Below, in pieces: positions 35,644-45,720 of a DNA stretch of 64,000 nt. The stretch comes from Billgrantia pellis. Its GTDB lineage: Bacteria > Pseudomonadota > Gammaproteobacteria > Pseudomonadales > Halomonadaceae. Below the pieces are notes generated by a model, which was not told the DNA's origin, searched no databases, and was given only the letters and a program-made list of their open reading frames with translations. The stretch is taken from positions 288,239 through 352,238 of the forward strand of contig NZ_VTPY01000006.1 in the NCBI RefSeq assembly GCF_008297955.1, given 5' to 3'. Each line of letters starts with the position of its first letter. The first letter of the stretch is position 1. The position numbers and the translations under genes are program-made.

Positions 35644-36051
35644 ATGCGCGAATTCAAGCGTACCGATCGGGTCGGCGACCAGTTGCAGAAGGAGCTGGCC
35701 GTGTTGATCCAGCGCGAGGTCAAGGATCCGCGCCTGGGCATGGTCACCGTCAGCGGGGTCACGGTCAGCCGTGACCTTGGCTACGCCGACGTCTACGTGA
35801 CCCTGCTGGGCGAGGATGATCCCGAGCGCATTGCAGAGAATCTCAAGGTGCTCCGTCAGGCCTCCGGCTTCCTGCGCAGCCAGATCGCGCGACGTATCAA
35901 GCTGCGTCACGTACCGGAACTGCGCTTCCACTACGACGAGAGCGTAGTGCGTGGGCAGCGGCTCTCCTCGCTGATCGACGAGGCGGTCGAGAGCGACCGT
36001 GCTCGTCACGAGGACGAGGAGGACGATGGCAGCGAAGGAGAGCGCAGCTGA
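35644..36051 (+). CDS. rbfA: 30S ribosome-binding factor RbfA
   Basis: Late 30S maturation and cold-adaptation factor with a KH-like fold. 135 residues: REFKRTDRVGDQLQKELAVL at the N-terminus, VTVSGVTVSRDLGYADVYVT, ARRIKLRHVPELRFHYDES, and an acidic tail. Its stop overlaps the truB start (TGATG). Confidence 0.98.
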   Translation: MREFKRTDRVGDQLQKELAVLIQREVKDPRLGMVTVSGVTVSRDLGYADVYVTLLGEDDPERIAENLKVLRQASGFLRSQIARRIKLRHVPELRFHYDESVVRGQRLSSLIDEAVESDRARHEDEEDDGSEGERS

Positions 36052-36968
36052 TGGCACGCCGACGCCGCGGCCTGCCGGTCAACGGGGTGCTGCTGCTCGA
36101 CAAGCCCAAGGGAGAGTCGAGCAACCGTGCTCTGCAACGCGCCCGGCGCTTGCTGCAGGCGCAGAAGGCGGGGCATACCGGGACGCTGGATCCCATGGCG
36201 ACCGGGTTATTGCCGGTCTGCCTGGGCGAGGCAACCAAGTTCTCGGCGCACCTGCTCGAGGCCGACAAGGTCTACCGCACCCGGGTGCAGCTCGGCACGG
36301 TGACCGATACCGGCGACGCTGAGGGCGAGGTGGTGGAACGCTACTCGGTCCGGCCGCTGACGGCCGCTGACATCGAAGATGTGCTGGAGCGCTTTCGTGG
36401 CGAGATCGAGCAGGTACCCCCGATGCATTCTGCGCTCAAGCATCGGGGGCGCAAGCTCTATGAACTGGCCCGCGAGGGCAGGACAATTGAGCGTGCAGCG
36501 CGTCGTGTGACGGTGTATGATGCCCGGCTGCTTGCCTTCGAGGGCGAAGCGTTCGAACTCGAGGTTCGGGTGAGCAAGGGGACCTATATTCGTACCCTGG
36601 CCGAGGACATCGGGCTCGCGCTGGGCTGCGGGGCACATATCACCGCCCTGCGACGGCTTGCCACCGGCCCCTTCGACAGCGAGGGGATGCTGGCGCTGGA
36701 GACCCTCGAGTCTCTGCCGGGTCAGAGCGAGCGCGAGGCGGCGTTGCTGCCCATCGATGTGTTGGTGGCGCATCTGCCGCGTCTCAACCTGAGCGAAGCG
36801 GCAAGACAGCGACTCGCGTACGGCCAGACGGCTGGCATCGAGTCGACCGCCATCGCCTCTGGGGCGACGGCGAGACTCTACTGCGGCGAGGCCTTCCTCG
36901 GTCTCGGTGTGGTGAAGGGACCACAGGAAGTGGCTCCCAAGCGGCTGCTCAACACGGCGGCCGACTGA
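36051..36968 (+). CDS. truB: tRNA pseudouridine(55) synthase TruB
   Basis: Makes pseudouridine-55 in the T-loop of tRNAs. 305 residues with the catalytic aspartate in GHTGTLDPMATGLLPVCLG, LRGEIEQVPPMHSALKHRG-type motif (VPPMHSALKHRGRKLYELAR) and SKGTYIRTLAEDIG. It starts on the last base of the rbfA stop; AAGGAG lies ten bases upstream. Confidence 0.98.
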   Translation: MARRRRGLPVNGVLLLDKPKGESSNRALQRARRLLQAQKAGHTGTLDPMATGLLPVCLGEATKFSAHLLEADKVYRTRVQLGTVTDTGDAEGEVVERYSVRPLTAADIEDVLERFRGEIEQVPPMHSALKHRGRKLYELAREGRTIERAARRVTVYDARLLAFEGEAFELEVRVSKGTYIRTLAEDIGLALGCGAHITALRRLATGPFDSEGMLALETLESLPGQSEREAALLPIDVLVAHLPRLNLSEAARQRLAYGQTAGIESTAIASGATARLYCGEAFLGLGVVKGPQEVAPKRLLNTAAD

Positions 36969-37004
36969 GGCGCGGGTAGACCGGCCTCGCAAGGAGAGAC
37001 GCCC

Positions 37005-37054
37005 GAGACTGCAAATATGCGTGGTCTCACACATTCACGTTTCAGGCATATTGC
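37005..37054 (+). promoter_or_regulatory. Structured leader of rpsO, candidate S15 autoregulatory site
   Basis: GAGAC/GTCTC (37005-37009, 37024-37028) and GCAAATATGC/GCATATTGC (37011-37020, 37046-37054) are overlapping, mutually exclusive stems, the second ending 15 bases before the rpsO start. S15 represses its own translation through leader structures in several bacteria; whether this one does is inference. Confidence 0.4.
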
Positions 37055-37069
37055 TTACTGGAGAGACAG

Positions 37070-37339
37070 ATGGCACTGACCGCTGAACAGAAGGCCGAGA
37101 TCGTCAAGGAATTCGGCCGTGGCGACAACGACACCGGTTCCCCCGAAGTTCAGGTGGCCCTGCTGAGCGCCAACATCGACGGCCTGCAGGATCACTTCAA
37201 GACCAACAAGCAGGATCATCACTCGCGTCGTGGCCTGATCCGCATGGTCAATCAACGCCGCAAGCTGCTGGATTATCTGAAGCGCAAGGACCTGGCGCGT
37301 TATCAGGCTTTGATCCAACGCCTCGGCCTGCGTCGCTGA
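37070..37339 (+). CDS. rpsO: 30S ribosomal protein S15
   Basis: 89 residues, standard length; binds 16S rRNA early in 30S assembly. Canonical [18 protein letters not shown] start region ([14 protein letters not shown]), [20 protein letters not shown] and the [13 protein letters not shown] end. CTGGAGAGAC precedes the ATG. Followed by a strong terminator. Confidence 0.99.
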   Translation: MALTAEQKAEIVKEFGRGDNDTGSPEVQVALLSANIDGLQDHFKTNKQDHHSRRGLIRMVNQRRKLLDYLKRKDLARYQALIQRLGLRR

Positions 37340-37362
37340 TCGACGCGCTGAGTGGGTAATGG

Positions 37363-37389
37363 ACGGGCAGCCTTCGGGCTGCCCGTTTT
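37363..37389 (+). terminator. Rho-independent terminator after rpsO
   Basis: ACGGGCAGCC-TTCG-GGCTGCCCGT, a 10-bp stem with UUCG loop, followed by TTT. Confidence 0.92.
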
Positions 37390-37507
37390 GCGTATCCGAG
37401 TGGCGAAAACGGTGGTATAGGTGGCTCTCACGCGCGTCAACCCCTAAAATGGTCGCCGAGTCAAAAACGACCCATACATGAGTAGAGACAAGTTGAAGGA
37501 AGTCGCC

Positions 37508-39640
37508 GTGAATCCGGTCAAGAAAACGTTTCAGTACGGTCGCAGCACCGTCACCCTGGAGACCGGGCGCATCGCCCGCCAGGCCACCGGTGCCGTTCTG
37601 GTCACCATGGACGAAACCGTCGTCCTGTGTACCGTCGTCGCCCGCAAGGACACCAAGCCGGGGCAGGATTTCTTCCCGCTCTCCGTTCATTACCAAGAAA
37701 GAACCTACGCGGTCGGCAAGATACCCGGCGGCTTCTTCAAGCGCGAGGGGCGTCCCACCGAGAAGGAAACCCTTACCTCGCGGCTGATCGACCGCCCGAT
37801 CCGCCCGCTGTTTCCCAAGGGCTTCATGAACGAGGTGCAGGTCATCTGTACGGTGCTCTCCACCGACCGCAACCATGACCCCGACATCGCCGCGATGCTC
37901 GGTACTTCCGCGGCGCTGGCCATTTCCGGCGTGCCGTTCAATGGCCCCATCGGTGCCGCCCGCGTCGGTTTTAACGAGGAGAAGGGCTACTTCCTCAACC
38001 CCACCGTGGAAGAGCTCACCGGCTCCGAGCTGGACATGGTGGTCGCCGGTACCGAGAAGGCCGTGCTGATGGTCGAGTCCGAGGCCGACGAGCTGCTCGA
38101 GGATGAAATGCTCGGTGCCGTGCTCTTCGGCCACCAGGAGATGCAGACGGCCATCCGTGCGATCAACGAGCTGGTCGCCGAAGGCGGCAAGCCGAAGTGG
38201 GATTGGCAGCCCGTTGCCGAGAACACCGCGCTCAAGCAGGCCGTCGCCACGGCCTTCGAGGCCAAGGTCGGCGAAGCCTATCGCATCACCGACAAGATGG
38301 CCCGCCAGGATGCCCTCGCTGCGCTCAAGGAGCAGGCGGTGGAGCAGCTTGCCGGCGAGGCAGAGGGCCAGTTCGACGCCGATGACGTCAAGAGCGCCTT
38401 CGCCAGCCTCGAGAAGCGCGTGGTGCGCTCGCGTGTGATCAAGGGCGAGCCGCGCATCGACGGTCGCGACCAGAAGACCGTGCGGCCGCTGGCTATCGAG
38501 GTCGGTAGCCTGCCCAAGACCCACGGTTCGGCGATCTTCACCCGCGGCGAGACCCAGGCGATCGTCATTGCCACCTTGGGAACCTTGCGTGACGCCCAAC
38601 TGATCGAGTCGCTGGAGGGCGAGCGCAAGGACCGTTTCCTGCTGCACTACAATTTCCCGCCCTACAGCGTGGGCGAGGCCGGCTTCATGGGCGGCCCCAA
38701 GCGCCGCGAGATCGGCCATGGGCGCCTGGCACGTCGCGGTGTGCAGGCGATGCTGCCTGACGAGGCGGATTTCCCCTACACCATTCGCGTGGTCTCCGAG
38801 ATCACCGAATCCAACGGCTCCAGCTCCATGGCATCGGTGTGCGGTGCGTCGCTGGCCCTGATGGACGCCGGTGTGCCGATGAAGGCGCCGGTGGCAGGCA
38901 TCGCCATGGGACTGGTGAAGGACGACGACGGCTTCGCCGTGCTCACCGATATCCTCGGCGACGAGGATCACCTGGGCGACATGGACTTCAAGGTGGCCGG
39001 TTCGGCTGCCGGGGTCACCGCTCTGCAGATGGACATCAAGATCGAGGGCATCAACGAGGAGATCATGGAGGTCGCCCTGCAGCAGGCCCACGACGCTCGT
39101 CTGCACATCCTCGAGCAGATGAATGTGGTGATCAGCCAGAGCCGTGCCGAGGTCTCCGAGAATGCCCCTTCGATGGCCACCATCAAGATCGACCCCGAGA
39201 AGATCCGCGACGTCATCGGCAAGGGGGGGGCTACCATCCGCAAGATCTGCGAGGATACCGGCGCTTCCATCGATCTCGACGACGACGGCACCGTGCGTAT
39301 CTATGCCGAGGACAAGGCGGCGGCCAAGAAAGCCATCGACACCGTGCTCGCCATCACCGCCGAGGCAGAGATCGGCAAGCTCTATCGTGGCAAGGTGGTG
39401 CGAATCGCCGACTTCGGCGCCTTCGTCAATATCATGCCGGGCACCGACGGCCTGGTGCACATCTCGCAGATCGTGCCCGAGCGGGTCAACGACGTGCGTG
39501 ATTTCCTCAATGAGGGAGACGAGGTCGTGGTCAAGGTGCTCGACATCGACAACCGCAATCGCGTGAAGCTCACCATCAAGGAGATCATGCCGGAAGAGAA
39601 GGCTGCCTTCGAAGCCGAGCAGGCCGAGACCGCGCTGTAA
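37508..39640 (+). CDS. pnp: Polynucleotide phosphorylase
   Basis: Phosphorolytic 3'-5' exoribonuclease of the RNA degradosome. 710 residues from GTG 37508, which has AAGGA seven bases upstream and gives (M)[10 protein letters not shown]; an in-frame ATG at 37478 would add ten residues. Two RNase PH domains, the catalytic region [20 protein letters not shown], then KH ([17 protein letters not shown]) and S1 ([20 protein letters not shown]) RNA-binding domains. E. coli Pnp is 711 residues. Confidence 0.99.
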   Translation: MNPVKKTFQYGRSTVTLETGRIARQATGAVLVTMDETVVLCTVVARKDTKPGQDFFPLSVHYQERTYAVGKIPGGFFKREGRPTEKETLTSRLIDRPIRPLFPKGFMNEVQVICTVLSTDRNHDPDIAAMLGTSAALAISGVPFNGPIGAARVGFNEEKGYFLNPTVEELTGSELDMVVAGTEKAVLMVESEADELLEDEMLGAVLFGHQEMQTAIRAINELVAEGGKPKWDWQPVAENTALKQAVATAFEAKVGEAYRITDKMARQDALAALKEQAVEQLAGEAEGQFDADDVKSAFASLEKRVVRSRVIKGEPRIDGRDQKTVRPLAIEVGSLPKTHGSAIFTRGETQAIVIATLGTLRDAQLIESLEGERKDRFLLHYNFPPYSVGEAGFMGGPKRREIGHGRLARRGVQAMLPDEADFPYTIRVVSEITESNGSSSMASVCGASLALMDAGVPMKAPVAGIAMGLVKDDDGFAVLTDILGDEDHLGDMDFKVAGSAAGVTALQMDIKIEGINEEIMEVALQQAHDARLHILEQMNVVISQSRAEVSENAPSMATIKIDPEKIRDVIGKGGATIRKICEDTGASIDLDDDGTVRIYAEDKAAAKKAIDTVLAITAEAEIGKLYRGKVVRIADFGAFVNIMPGTDGLVHISQIVPERVNDVRDFLNEGDEVVVKVLDIDNRNRVKLTIKEIMPEEKAAFEAEQAETAL

Positions 39641-39665
39641 GCGTACTTGACGACGCCGTAACGCG

Positions 39666-39704
39666 AACCGCCCCCATGGCCTGGCCATGGGGGCGGTTTT
39701 TTTT
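39666..39704 (+). terminator. Strong Rho-independent terminator after pnp
   Basis: AACCGCCCCCATGGCC and its complement form a 16-bp stem around a single T, followed by eight T residues. Confidence 0.97.
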
Positions 39705-39731
39705 GAATGCTGCCACGCTAGCGCAGCGGCT

Positions 39732-40907
39732 TTACCTCTCAATAGCGAGGGCGACACCCTGCCCACCGCCAATACACAGCGTGGCCAGGCCCTTCTTGGC
39801 GTCGCGGGCGGTCATCTCGTGCAGCAGGGTCACCAGCACGCGGCAGCCAGAGGCGCCGATGGGATGGCCCAGCGCAATCGCGCCGCCGTTGACGTTGATC
39901 TTGCTGGTATCCCAGCCGAGCTCCTGGTTGACCGAGAGCGCCTGGGCGGCGAAGGCCTCGTTGGCCTCGATCAGGTCGAGATCGTCCAGTTGCCAGCCGG
40001 CCTTCTCCAGGCAGCGGCGGGTGGCCGGGGCGGGGCCGATACCCATGATTGCCGGATCGACGCCGGCATTGGAGTAGGCGGCAATGCGCGCCAGCGGTTC
40101 GAGGCCAAGCTCCTTGGCCTTGTCGGCGGAGCAGATCATCACCACGGCGGCGCCATCGTTGATCGAGGAGGCGTTGCCGGCGGTGACGGTACCATCCTTC
40201 TTGAAGGCGGGTTTCATCGCGCCGAGTTTGTCGGCGGTCACTTCGCGCGGGTTCTCGTCGGTATCGAAGATCACCGGATCCCCCTTGCGTTGGGGTATCT
40301 CCACGGGAACGATCTGACCCTTGAAGCGTCCTTCCTTGATAGCGGCAGCGGCCTTCTGCTGGGAGGCCGCGGCGAATTCGTCCATGGCCTCGCGAGTAAT
40401 GCCGTATTTCTCGGCCAGGTTCTCCGCAGTGATACCCATGTGGAAATTGTTGAAAGCGTCCCATAGGCCGTCGTGAACCATGGTGTCGATGGCCTTCCAG
40501 TCGCCCATGCGCTGGCCGGTGCGCGAATTCGGCAGTACGTGGGGCGAGGCGGACATGTTCTCCTGGCCGCCGGCGAGGATCAGTTCGGCATCGCCGCAGC
40601 GAATCGCCTGGGTCGCCAAGTGGAGGGCCTTGAGGCCGGAGCCGCAGACTTTGTTGATGGTCATGGCGGGCACGGCGGCGGGCAGGCCGGCTTTGATGGA
40701 GGCTTGGCGAGCCGGGTTCTGGCCCACGCCAGCGGTGAGCACCTGGCCGAGCAGCACCTCGTCGATCTGGTCGGCAGCCACCCCGGTTGAAGCTAGAATA
40801 TCCTTGATCACCAGAGCACCGAGATCACTGGCGGGAATGCCGGCAAGTGACCCCCCAAAGGCGCCGATGGCGGTGCGGCGGGCGGCAACGATCACCACGT
40901 CTTTCAT
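39732..40907 (-). CDS. Acetyl-CoA C-acetyltransferase (thiolase)
   Basis: Condenses two acetyl-CoA to acetoacetyl-CoA, the first step of polyhydroxybutyrate synthesis or the last of beta-oxidation. 391 residues with the biosynthetic-thiolase catalytic set: Cys88 in [11 protein letters not shown], His348 in [10 protein letters not shown] and Cys378 in LCIGGGQG, almost the same numbering as Zoogloea PhaA. AGGAG lies seven bases before the ATG. It lies downstream of the pan genes on the same strand with a gap of 116 bases. Whether it serves PHB or degradation cannot be told here (phaA or atoB type). Confidence 0.93.
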   Translation of the reverse strand: MKDVVIVAARRTAIGAFGGSLAGIPASDLGALVIKDILASTGVAADQIDEVLLGQVLTAGVGQNPARQASIKAGLPAAVPAMTINKVCGSGLKALHLATQAIRCGDAELILAGGQENMSASPHVLPNSRTGQRMGDWKAIDTMVHDGLWDAFNNFHMGITAENLAEKYGITREAMDEFAAASQQKAAAAIKEGRFKGQIVPVEIPQRKGDPVIFDTDENPREVTADKLGAMKPAFKKDGTVTAGNASSINDGAAVVMICSADKAKELGLEPLARIAAYSNAGVDPAIMGIGPAPATRRCLEKAGWQLDDLDLIEANEAFAAQALSVNQELGWDTSKINVNGGAIALGHPIGASGCRVLVTLLHEMTARDAKKGLATLCIGGGQGVALAIER

Positions 40908-41023
40908 TGGAATTCTCCTGAGTCGTTCGCTGACGTTAACGGAACCAGCATAGGCGACAATTGTGCACTGCGGCAATGCCTCTGGCGATAGCAGAGAATG
41001 GCGCCGCAAGCCGCTTCGACCGA

Positions 41024-41404
41024 TCAGGCGAACTGGATGGGAATGGCGTTGCTGGTATGGCTGACGGCATTGCCCTCCTGCAGATAAACCAGGCTCGGCT
41101 GGTGCTTTTCCAGTTCGGCCTCGCTGTAGTGAGCATAGCTGCAAATGATCACGCGGTCGCCGGGGCCGGCCAGATGGGCGGCGGCGCCGTTGATGGAAAT
41201 GACGCGCGAGCCCTCCTCGGCGCGAATGGCATAGGTGGTGAAGCGCTGGCCGTTCTCGACGTTGTAGATCTGGATTTGCTCGTTCTCACGAATGCCGGAC
41301 ATGTCGAGCAGCTCGCCGTCGATGGCGCAGGACCCCTCGTAGTTGAGCACGGCGTGGGTGACGCGGGCCATGTGCAGCTTGGCCTTGAGCATGACGGTAT
41401 ACAT
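41024..41404 (-). CDS. panD: Aspartate 1-decarboxylase (pyruvoyl-dependent)
   Basis: Makes beta-alanine for pantothenate. 126 residues, as in E. coli. The self-cleavage site Gly24-Ser25 is in [10 protein letters not shown]; Ser25 becomes the pyruvoyl group. Further family signatures: [14 protein letters not shown] and [16 protein letters not shown] lies 11 bases upstream. It follows panC after 32 bases, completing the pantothenate set. Confidence 0.98.
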   Translation of the reverse strand: MYTVMLKAKLHMARVTHAVLNYEGSCAIDGELLDMSGIRENEQIQIYNVENGQRFTTYAIRAEEGSRVISINGAAAHLAGPGDRVIICSYAHYSEAELEKHQPSLVYLQEGNAVSHTSNAIPIQFA

Positions 41405-41436
41405 GCGGACTCGTTCCTCCGGAGTACGGTTGCCGC

Positions 41437-42285
41437 TCAGCGCGGCAGGGTCAGGGTAAGGTTGTCGATCAACCGGGTGGTGCCCAGGCGGGCGGCGGTC
41501 AGGAGGACCGCTTCCCGGGTGGAGGCCGTGACCGGGCCCAGGTCGGCGGCGCGCAGCTCAAGGTAATCGGGCACGAAACCGGCCTGGCGCAGCCGGGCCA
41601 GGCCGGCGTCGAGGGTCGCTTCCACGGGCTCGCCGGCCTGCAGGGCCTCGCGCAACGCGGCAAGGGTACGCTGCAGCTCCGGTGCCGTTGCGCGCTCGTT
41701 GTCGTCGAGGTAGCCGTTGCGTGAAGAGAGGGCCAGGCCGTCAGCGGCGCGCACGATGGGCACGCCGACGATCTCGATGGGGAAGTGGAGATCCGCCACC
41801 AGCTTGCGTATCACCGCCAGCTGTTGGTAATCCTTTTCGCCGAAGCAGGCCACATCCGGCTGGACCAAATGGAACAGGATACTGACCACCGTGGAAACGC
41901 CGTCGAAGTGACCGGGTCGCGAACCGCCGCATAGACCTTCGCTGACTTCCGGCACGCAGACCCGAGTCTGCTGCTCGAGGCCGCGCGGATAGAGTTCGCG
42001 CGTCGCCGGGGCGAAGAGCAGGTCGCAACCCGCCGCTTCGAGCTTGGCCTGATCCTCGGCCAGGGTGCGCGGGTAGGCGTCCAGGTCCTCGCCCGCGCCG
42101 AACTGCAAAGGATTGACGAAGACGGTCGCCACCACGACATCGGCGTGGCGGCGGGCGGCTTCCACCAGAGAAAGATGCCCTTCGTGCAGGTTGCCCATGG
42201 TCGGTACCAGGCCGATGCGCCGGCCTCGTCGACGGCACTCGCCTAGGGTATCGCGCAACACGGAAATCTCTCGCAGAGTACGCAT
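41437..42285 (-). CDS. panC: Pantothenate synthetase
   Basis: ATP-dependent ligation of pantoate and beta-alanine. 282 residues: [16 protein letters not shown] (the HIGH-like nucleotide-binding motif), [31 protein letters not shown] and ALSSRNGYL (the KMSKS-like segment). It follows panB after 27 bases; same strand and operon as panB, folK and pcnB. Confidence 0.98.
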   Translation of the reverse strand: MRTLREISVLRDTLGECRRRGRRIGLVPTMGNLHEGHLSLVEAARRHADVVVATVFVNPLQFGAGEDLDAYPRTLAEDQAKLEAAGCDLLFAPATRELYPRGLEQQTRVCVPEVSEGLCGGSRPGHFDGVSTVVSILFHLVQPDVACFGEKDYQQLAVIRKLVADLHFPIEIVGVPIVRAADGLALSSRNGYLDDNERATAPELQRTLAALREALQAGEPVEATLDAGLARLRQAGFVPDYLELRAADLGPVTASTREAVLLTAARLGTTRLIDNLTLTLPR

Positions 42286-42312
42286 CAGCGGCTCCAGAAG
42301 TCTACGACGGAA

Positions 42313-43104
42313 CTAGAAGCTGTGCTCCTCGGCCGGGAATCGGCGCGCCTTGACGTCCTCGTGATAGCGACGAAAGGCGCCGGGAATGTCGTCGGCCTCG
42401 GCCATGAAGTTCTTGACGAAGCGCGGTGTACGGCCGTGGGTGACGCCGAGCACATCGTGCATGACGAGGATCTGTCCATCGGTGTCGGGGCCAGCGCCGA
42501 TGCCGATCACCGGCACGTCGAGCGCCTCGGTGATTGCCTTGCCCAAGCTGGCCGGTACGCACTCCAGCAGGATCACGGACGCGCCTGCTTCCACCAGGGT
42601 ACGGGCATCGGCGAAAATCTGCTCCGCGCGCTCGGCGTCACGGCCCTGCACTTTGTAACCGCCGAGCTGATAGACGGTCTGGGGCGTCAGGCCCAGGTGG
42701 GCGCAGACCGGCACGCCGCGACGTGTCAGTTCGCGAATGCCGTCAGCCATCCACGCCTCGCCCTCTACCTTGACCAGTTCGGCGCCGGCCCGCATCAGCT
42801 CGCCGGCATCTTGTAGCATGCGTTCGGTGCTGGCGTTGCTCATGAAGGGCAGGTCGACCATCAGCAGGCTCGAACCCTTGGCGCGCGCCACGCAGCGGGC
42901 ATGGTAACGGATGTCGTCGAGGGTCACCGGCAGTGTGCTGGCATGCCCCTGCAGAACCATGCCCAGCGAGTCGCCGACCAGCAGCACTTCGATACCGGCT
43001 TCGGTGGCAGTGCGAGCGAAAGAGGCGTCGTAGGCAGTCAGGCAACTGAACGTTTCCCCTGCGCGCTTGAAAGACTGAAGCGTGCTCAGCGTGACGGTTT
43101 TCAT
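42313..43104 (-). CDS. panB: 3-Methyl-2-oxobutanoate hydroxymethyltransferase
   Basis: Makes ketopantoate from ketoisovalerate. 263 residues: the family start MKTVTLSTLQSFKRAGE, LTAYDASFARTA, VGDSLGMVLQGHASTLPVT with metal-binding Asp, and VPVIGIGAG near the C-terminus. The start Met has no strong ribosome binding site (GAGAG). About 106 bases separate it from folK. Confidence 0.98.
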   Translation of the reverse strand: MKTVTLSTLQSFKRAGETFSCLTAYDASFARTATEAGIEVLLVGDSLGMVLQGHASTLPVTLDDIRYHARCVARAKGSSLLMVDLPFMSNASTERMLQDAGELMRAGAELVKVEGEAWMADGIRELTRRGVPVCAHLGLTPQTVYQLGGYKVQGRDAERAEQIFADARTLVEAGASVILLECVPASLGKAITEALDVPVIGIGAGPDTDGQILVMHDVLGVTHGRTPRFVKNFMAEADDIPGAFRRYHEDVKARRFPAEEHSF

Positions 43105-43210
43105 GGCGTGCTCTCGTTGTGTCTGGGCGGCAGGCCTGGCCCGTTGTCGCCTGCGCTGCATGATTGTTACCAGAATGCGGCAATGGTGTCGACCGGTAAC
43201 ATATTGCCCA

Positions 43211-43714
43211 TCAATATGAGGTATCGGGTAACACCTCGATCATGCCGGTCGCTGCCATGCCGGCCGCCAGGTCCGCCACGGACCTGCCATCGGGTAGCCG
43301 CCATCTGGGGGCCAGCTCCGCCAACGGCAGCAGGACGAAGGCGCGTTTTGCCATCTCGGGGTGCGGTACGCGCAGCCGCGGCCGCTCGACCGTCTCATCT
43401 CCGTACAGTAGCAGGTCGAGATCGAGCGTGCGGGGACCCCAGTGGCGCTGGCGGATGCGACGATGGCGCTGCTCCAGCGCTTGCAGCTGGTCGAGCAGGG
43501 CCAACGGCGAGAGCCACGTGCGCAGATGCGCCACGGCGTTGATGAAGTCCGGCTGATCTTGCGGGCCCACCGGGCGGCTGATATAGAGGCGCGAGGTGCC
43601 GATGCGAGTGGTCAGGGGCAGGCCGGCAAGCGCCTCGAGGGCCCGACGAACCTGGTCGAGCGGATCGTCGAGGTTGCTGCCGAGCCCGATGAAAGCGTCG
43701 ACGGGCCGGGTCAT
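43211..43714 (-). CDS. folK: 2-Amino-4-hydroxy-6-hydroxymethyldihydropteridine pyrophosphokinase
   Basis: HPPK of folate synthesis; its product goes to FolP. 167 residues: FIGLGSNLDDP, QPDFINAVAHL, RQRHWGPRTLDLDLLLYGDE (the signature with magnesium-binding aspartates) and VPHPEMAKRAFVLLPLAEL. Its start overlaps the pcnB stop (ATGA), showing tight coupling as in Pseudomonas. Confidence 0.98.
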   Translation of the reverse strand: MTRPVDAFIGLGSNLDDPLDQVRRALEALAGLPLTTRIGTSRLYISRPVGPQDQPDFINAVAHLRTWLSPLALLDQLQALEQRHRRIRQRHWGPRTLDLDLLLYGDETVERPRLRVPHPEMAKRAFVLLPLAELAPRWRLPDGRSVADLAAGMAATGMIEVLPDTSY

Positions 43715-45108
43715 GCGGGGCCGGAGGAACTTCTTCGCCGGCGCTTGCGTGGGCGCCGGCGGCGTGAGTTGCCACCGGGGCCAGCATCGCCGCCCGCCTT
43801 CTCCAGCAGGCGCCGCTGATCATGTTCATCGCCTTCCTGGTAGGCGGTCCACCACTCACCGAGCCCCGGCTCGATCTCGCCGGCCGCTTCGCGCAGCAGC
43901 AGGAAATCGTAGGCGGCGCGGAAGCGCGGATGTTCACGCGTCTGCAGGGCGCGCTTGCCGCGGCGCTGGGGCAGGCGCAGCTGAAGATCCCAAATGTCGC
44001 GCATCGGTAGGCTGAATCGCTTGGGAATCGAGATATGCTTGAGCTGACGCGACAGTGCCTGCTGCGAGGCGAGCTGCAACGCCGGTATCGGCGGCATGCC
44101 CTCGGCTTCCAGCTCGGCTTGGCGACGCTGCACCGGTCCCCATAGCAGAGCGGCGAAAAGGAAGGCCGGTGTCACCGGGCGCTCCTCGTGGATGCGCTGA
44201 TCGGTACTGGCGAGCGCCTGCTCGACCAAAGCCTCGACCCAAGGCTGCTCGGCCATCGCTTCTTCGGCCTCGGGGAAGAGCATGGCGAACAGGCCATACT
44301 GGCGAAGCATGCGGAAGGTCTCGACGCCATGGCCGGCCATGAACAGCTTGAGAATTTCGTCGAACAGGCGGGCCGGAGGAATCTGCAGCAACAGCGGAGC
44401 GAGCTCGACGATCGGTGCCTCCGACTCCGGGGAGATATGGAAGTCCAGTTTCACCGCGAAGCGCACTGCGCGCAGCATGCGCACCGGATCCTCGCGGTAA
44501 CGAGTCGCCGGATCGCCGATCAGGCGCAGGGTGCGTGACTCGATATCCCGCACACCGTCGGCGAAGTCGTGGATCGAAAAGTCGGCGATGCTGTAGTACA
44601 GGGCATTGACGGTGAAGTCGCGGCGGATGGCGTCCTCGTGAATATCTCCCCAGACGTTGTCGCGCAGCAGCAGGCCATGCTCGGACTGCTGTGCGATATG
44701 GTCGCCGTGATCGTTGTTGTGCTTGCCGCGGAAGGTGGTGACCTCGATCACCTCGCGCCCGAAGCGAACGTGAACGATACGAAAGCGGCGGCCGATGATG
44801 CGCGAGTTGCGAAACAGTTCGCGTATCTGCTCCGGCGTGGCCTCGGTGGCGACGTCGAAATCCTTGGGTCGCTGGCCGAGCAGGGAGTCGCGGATGCAGC
44901 CGCCGACCAGGTAGGCCTCGAAACCCGCATTGTGCAGACGATAGAGCACTTTGAGTGCCGGCTCGCTGAATTGCTGGCGCGAGACGGGATGCTGGTCACG
45001 GGGGATCACGCGCGGACCGGTCTGGCCCCCGGAGGTTTCCTGTGGGCCGAACAGCGTCTTGAGATGGGCACCAGGGCTTTGCAGAAAGCGGGTAAATCCT
45101 TTGAACAT
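43711..45108 (-). CDS. pcnB: Poly(A) polymerase I
   Basis: Adds poly(A) tails that mark RNA for decay. 465 residues: nucleotidyltransferase class II core with GFEAYLVGGCIRDSLLGQ and RPKDFDVATEATPEQI, DAIRRDFTVNALYY, RYREDPVRMLRAVRFAVKL, and a C-terminal Arg/Lys-rich tail (RRRRPRKRRRRSS) typical of PcnB rather than of CCA-adding enzyme. The start gives MFKGFTRFLQSPG; no clear ribosome binding site. It has its own promoter and lies downstream of the CrcZ-like RNA. Confidence 0.95.
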   Translation of the reverse strand: MFKGFTRFLQSPGAHLKTLFGPQETSGGQTGPRVIPRDQHPVSRQQFSEPALKVLYRLHNAGFEAYLVGGCIRDSLLGQRPKDFDVATEATPEQIRELFRNSRIIGRRFRIVHVRFGREVIEVTTFRGKHNNDHGDHIAQQSEHGLLLRDNVWGDIHEDAIRRDFTVNALYYSIADFSIHDFADGVRDIESRTLRLIGDPATRYREDPVRMLRAVRFAVKLDFHISPESEAPIVELAPLLLQIPPARLFDEILKLFMAGHGVETFRMLRQYGLFAMLFPEAEEAMAEQPWVEALVEQALASTDQRIHEERPVTPAFLFAALLWGPVQRRQAELEAEGMPPIPALQLASQQALSRQLKHISIPKRFSLPMRDIWDLQLRLPQRRGKRALQTREHPRFRAAYDFLLLREAAGEIEPGLGEWWTAYQEGDEHDQRRLLEKAGGDAGPGGNSRRRRPRKRRRRSSSGPA

Positions 45109-45143
45109 GCGGCGATATCGACTCGCAGTGTGCGAAAGTGTCA

Positions 45144-45172
45144 AGTGTAGCCGACCGCCGACACCTTGCAAA
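45144..45172 (-). promoter_or_regulatory. Sigma-70 promoter for pcnB
   Basis: Minus strand TTTGCA (45167-45172), a 17-base spacer, TACACT (45144-45149), placing the transcript start about 30 bases before pcnB and after the terminator of the upstream RNA. Confidence 0.65.
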
Positions 45173-45216
45173 GCAGCGAGCGGATTCGGTGCACGGACAT
45201 CGCAGGAAAGGCATCG

Positions 45217-45244
45217 CAAAAGAGGAGGCCGTTAGGCCTCCTCT
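45217..45244 (-). terminator. Terminator of the CrcZ-like RNA
   Basis: Minus strand AGAGGAGGCC-TAAC-GGCCTCCTCT followed by TTT: a perfect 10-bp stem and T-run. Confidence 0.92.
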
Positions 45245-45711
45245 GACAAGCGAAAACGTTGCTGCGTCCTTGCGGCTGTTTCTTCTTCGTGATGGCGCAT
45301 CGCCTTGAATACGCACCACAGTCACCAAGCGTCACAGGCAACAATGTTGTTGTGTTTGTCGACGTTCCTGGTTGCGACCGCCTCGTATTCAAAACAATAA
45401 TCCAACCACGACGGCATGAGGATATGCCTGCCTTCGGCTTGTTGATGTTGTTGCCGAAGGTGCGCTCTTGCGACCGTTATTCTTGTTCTGGGCCGGGGTT
45501 GGCGCGTCGCGTCCTGATGGATCCGGTGCTTCGCTCGGTCTTGTTGTTGTTGCATCGAGTCGAAGGGCAGCTCTCTCTGGGCCTCTTGTTGTTATTGGCC
45601 CGAGCCACATCCGCTTCACAACCCGCTTGTTGTTGTTGGTGCGGGTCCTGTCTCGCCGAACCGCCTTGCTGTTGTTGTTGGCGTGGGTGACAGCCGGATT
45701 GTTTTTCTTGC
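45217..45711 (-). ncRNA. crcZ: CrcZ-like Hfq/Crc-titrating small RNA
   Basis: About 495 nt on the minus strand from about 12 bases after a sigma-54 promoter to a perfect terminator. No credible protein gene. The RNA carries six strict AANAANAA motifs (plus-strand complements at 45672-45680, 45627-45638, 45586-45596, 45541-45552, 45477-45487, 45280-45287) and two near-matches (45439-45452, 45347-45354). Several lie in hairpin loops: ACCCGC/GCGGGT (45621-45646), GGGCC/GGCCC (45579-45601), CTTCGCTCG/CGAGTCGAAG (45529-45565), CCTTCGGC/GCCGAAGG (45431-45460). In Pseudomonas CrcZ such CA motifs bind Hfq, helped by Crc, and lift carbon catabolite repression. The position between cbrB and pcnB is exactly that of crcZ. 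Identity is strong by synteny, promoter type and motifs; the exact 5' end is estimated. Confidence 0.88.
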
Positions 45712-45720
45712 ACTGTGTAT

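Noticed and set aside
33274..36057. 927-codon open frame antisense to infB and rbfA
   Set aside because: Low-stop shadow of high-GC codons opposite a certain gene; no homology-like motifs.
37055..39772. 905-codon open frame antisense to rpsO and pnp
   Set aside because: Same codon-shadow effect; it would cross the rpsO and pnp terminators.
45347..45680. CRISPR-like spaced repeats (TTGTTGTTG about every 45-65 bases)
   Set aside because: The repeats are short, vary in length and are enclosed by different stems; no repeat of 20 or more bases and no cas genes.
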